Of a stretch of 64,000 nucleotides of DNA, positions 62,087-64,000 are shown piece by piece. Every line of letters begins with the position of its first letter. Positions within the stretch are counted from its first letter, which is position 1. Source of the stretch: an uncultured bacterium (GTDB lineage: Bacteria > Armatimonadota > UBA5829); the NCBI GenBank assembly GCA_938074205.1, contig CALJES010000002.1, positions 248,001 through 312,000 on the forward strand. The letters are read 5' to 3'. Below the pieces are notes generated by a model that saw nothing but the letters and a program-made list of their open reading frames with translations, ran no database searches and had not been told where the DNA came from. Made by a program: the position numbers and the translations under genes.

Positions 62087-64000
62087 CTAAGCCACTACTT
62101 GAACTTCGCGCTTCTTCTCATGCGCGTCACGACGTTGGGAGAGAACCTTTTGCAGGAATAAACCTGTGTACGAGCGCTCATTAGCTGCTACTTCTTCTGG
62201 AGTGCCAGTGGCGACCACTTCCCCGCCTTGGTCTCCTCCTTCCGGACCCAGGTCGATGATATAGTCGGCAGTCTTTATAACGTCCATGTTATGTTCGATG
62301 ACGATCACCGTATTGCCGGCATCAACCAGTTTACCCAGAACTTCCAACAGCTTCTTGATATCGTGGAAGTGTAGGCCAGTAGTCGGTTCGTCAAGGATGT
62401 AGAGCGTTCGTCCGGTGCTGCGCTTCGCCAATTCCGCCGAAAGCTTCACACGCTGCGCCTCGCCCCCAGAAAGCGTAGTAGCTGGTTGACCAAGCCTGAT
62501 GTAGTCCAGGCCGACGTCATGTATGGTCTGCAGTTTACGGGTGATCTTCGGGATGTGCTTGAAGAATTCCAGTGCCTGGCTTACGGTCATATCGAGCACG
62601 TCCGCAATACTCTTTCCCTTGTACTTAACTTCCAGCGTTTCGCGGTTATAGCGTCTGCCCTTGCATACTTCGCACGGCACGTATACATCCGGCAAGAACT
62701 GCATTTCGATCTTTATGATGCCATCGCCTTTGCACGCTTCGCATCTCCCGCCTTTTACGTTGAAGCTAAATCTGCCGGGTTTGTAGCCTCGCATCCGTGC
62801 GTCCGGGGTCTGACTGTAGAGCTCACGTATCATATCAAAAACGCCAGTATACGTTGCAGGATTGGAACGCGGGGTCCGTCCTATGGGTGATTGATCTATG
62901 TTTATAACTTTGTCGATATGTTCGAGACCAACGATCTCATCGTGTTCACCCCACGCGTGATATGTCCCGTGAAGCTGATACATGAGTCGTGGATACAGAG
63001 TCTCCTGAATCAACGTGCTCTTTCCGGAGCCCGACACACCGGTCACACATATGAATACCCCCAAAGGAAAGCGCACTGTGATGTTCTTCAGATTATGTGC
63101 ACGGGCGCCTCGTATCTCTATGTACTTACCGTTAGAGACTCGTCTAATCGGCGGAACAGGTATCGATAGCTCGCGCTTCAAATACTTGCCGGTCCAAGAA
63201 TTTGGTGCGTTTTCGATGTCTTCAACTGTTCCCTGAGCTACGATCTCACCGCCGTGTTCACCAGCACCGGGTCCGATATCTATTATGTGGTCTGCAGATC
63301 GGATAGTTTCTTCATCATGCTCCACGACTATAATCGTGTTGCCTAAATCGCGGAGCCTGTGGAGAGTATCGATAAGTCGTCTGTTGTCCCGTTGGTGTAG
63401 TCCTATCGACGGTTCGTCTAGGATATATAGCACGCCCATCAGACCACTGCCTATTTGAGTAGCAAGCCTAATTCGCTGAGCTTCTCCGCCGGCTAGCGTG
63501 GCTGCCATTCGGTCAAGTGTGAGATATTCAAGCCCTACGTCCAATAAGAAGCGCAATCTAGTGCGGATCTCTTTGATGACCTGTTCCGCAATAATCCCTT
63601 CTCTTCGGGTCAGTGGCAGGTTTTCGAACCACTCGTAAGCAGCTCTTACCGACATTGCTGAAACTTCGGCGATGTTCAATCCTGCTACGGTTACCGCCAA
63701 ACTTTCAGGCTTCAGACGCTTGCCGCCACACGAGCGACAGGGTACGTCAGACATATATTGTTCGATCTCTTCGCGAACCAAATCGGATCCGGTTTCGTGG
63801 TAGCGTCTGTCCAATAGGTTTATGATTCCTTCATACGACGTTCTCCACGTGCGATGAACAGGCCGGAACCGGCTGCGGTAGCTTACGGTTATGCTTCGGT
63901 TTGTGCCATAAAGAAGCGCGTCGAGTTGCTCCGGAGAAAGATCCTTTATGGGTGTGTCGAGCGAAAAGCCATATTCTTGAGCTAGACCTCGCACCAACGC
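62087..64000 (-). CDS. uvrA: UvrABC excinuclease subunit A, partial (N-terminal third off the edge)
   Basis: DNA damage recognition ATPase of nucleotide excision repair. About 637 codons to the stop at 62087 are present; the N-terminal part lies beyond 64000, and the frame runs open to the edge. Visible: a first Zn-type module ([15 protein letters not shown]), the ABC signature [18 protein letters not shown] with [13 protein letters not shown], the second Walker [13 protein letters not shown], a second zinc finger ([19 protein letters not shown] ... CEVCKGRRY), and the second signature [17 protein letters not shown] with [12 protein letters not shown]. The C-terminus is complete. Confidence 0.96.
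   Translation of the reverse strand, partial: ALVRGLAQEYGFSLDTPIKDLSPEQLDALLYGTNRSITVSYRSRFRPVHRTWRTSYEGIINLLDRRYHETGSDLVREEIEQYMSDVPCRSCGGKRLKPESLAVTVAGLNIAEVSAMSVRAAYEWFENLPLTRREGIIAEQVIKEIRTRLRFLLDVGLEYLTLDRMAATLAGGEAQRIRLATQIGSGLMGVLYILDEPSIGLHQRDNRRLIDTLHRLRDLGNTIIVVEHDEETIRSADHIIDIGPGAGEHGGEIVAQGTVEDIENAPNSWTGKYLKRELSIPVPPIRRVSNGKYIEIRGARAHNLKNITVRFPLGVFICVTGVSGSGKSTLIQETLYPRLMYQLHGTYHAWGEHDEIVGLEHIDKVINIDQSPIGRTPRSNPATYTGVFDMIRELYSQTPDARMRGYKPGRFSFNVKGGRCEACKGDGIIKIEMQFLPDVYVPCEVCKGRRYNRETLEVKYKGKSIADVLDMTVSQALEFFKHIPKITRKLQTIHDVGLDYIRLGQPATTLSGGEAQRVKLSAELAKRSTGRTLYILDEPTTGLHFHDIKKLLEVLGKLVDAGNTVIVIEHNMDVIKTADYIIDLGPEGGDQGGEVVATGTPEEVAANERSYTGLFLQKVLSQRRDAHEKKREVQVVA

Overview
The window is a 64 kb piece of a bacterial chromosome, densely packed with genes and without any rRNA, tRNA, IS element or CRISPR array that I can recognise. 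Two kinds of marker point to a diderm member of the Terrabacteria, most likely Armatimonadota (inference). On one side, gene orders typical of Firmicutes are present: cdaA-cdaR-glmM, and ffh-rpsP-khpA-ylqD-rimM-trmD-rplS-lepB-rnhB-yraN. On the other side there are predicted outer-membrane beta-barrels (39050-40954 and 60763-61929) and a tandem pair of H-X9-DG prepilin-like proteins (58785-60538). Starts other than ATG (GTG, TTG) are very common, and many promoters match the sigma-A/70 consensus closely.

Layout. 1-3042 (minus): c-di-AMP synthesis operon running into glmM, and a pseudopilin with its own terminator. 3251-9411 (minus): the SRP/ribosome-maturation operon read from a strong promoter whose -35/spacer half is duplicated upstream. 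9707-10822 (minus): an unknown 371-aa protein, possibly on a leaderless mRNA. 11083-20068 (plus): ftsK, rimO, an unknown protein with several winged-helix-like segments, gltX, two amidohydrolase-like proteins and a CPPC thioredoxin, closed by a terminator. 20252-24982: unknown membrane-anchored proteins, a TIM-barrel epimerase, a URO-D family protein and an RDD protein.

24983-31708 (minus): sugar-acid genes (uxaE-like, uxaC-like, a xylose-isomerase-like TIM barrel), then galE-thrS, where ThrRS lacks its TGS domain. 32029-33777 (plus): a secreted alpha/alpha-barrel protein. 33925-38811 (minus): dCMP deaminase, HAD phosphatase, ParB-like protein, a thymidylate-synthase-like fusion, an RNase H-fold exonuclease and a GNAT. 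This is the most suggestive candidate for an undescribed deoxypyrimidine pathway. 39050-46527: an outer-membrane barrel, a small Cys protein, a sugar nucleotidyltransferase, the methionine operon metY-metX-metW, and nth.

46573-53633: an active/inactive M16 peptidase pair, RodA, Xaa-Pro peptidase, aroQ, and a Wzm/Wzt-type polysaccharide exporter. 53820-64000: an alpha-galactosidase-like glycosidase with a predicted leaderless start, a TSUP permease, a Gfo/Idh dehydrogenase behind a perfect LacI-type operator, a CBS-pair protein, two prepilin-like paralogues, a second barrel-like protein, and the 3' two thirds of uvrA. The recurring theme in the accessory parts is uptake and breakdown of plant-type or other complex carbohydrates. 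All functional statements rest on reading motifs and gene order by eye; no database search was possible.
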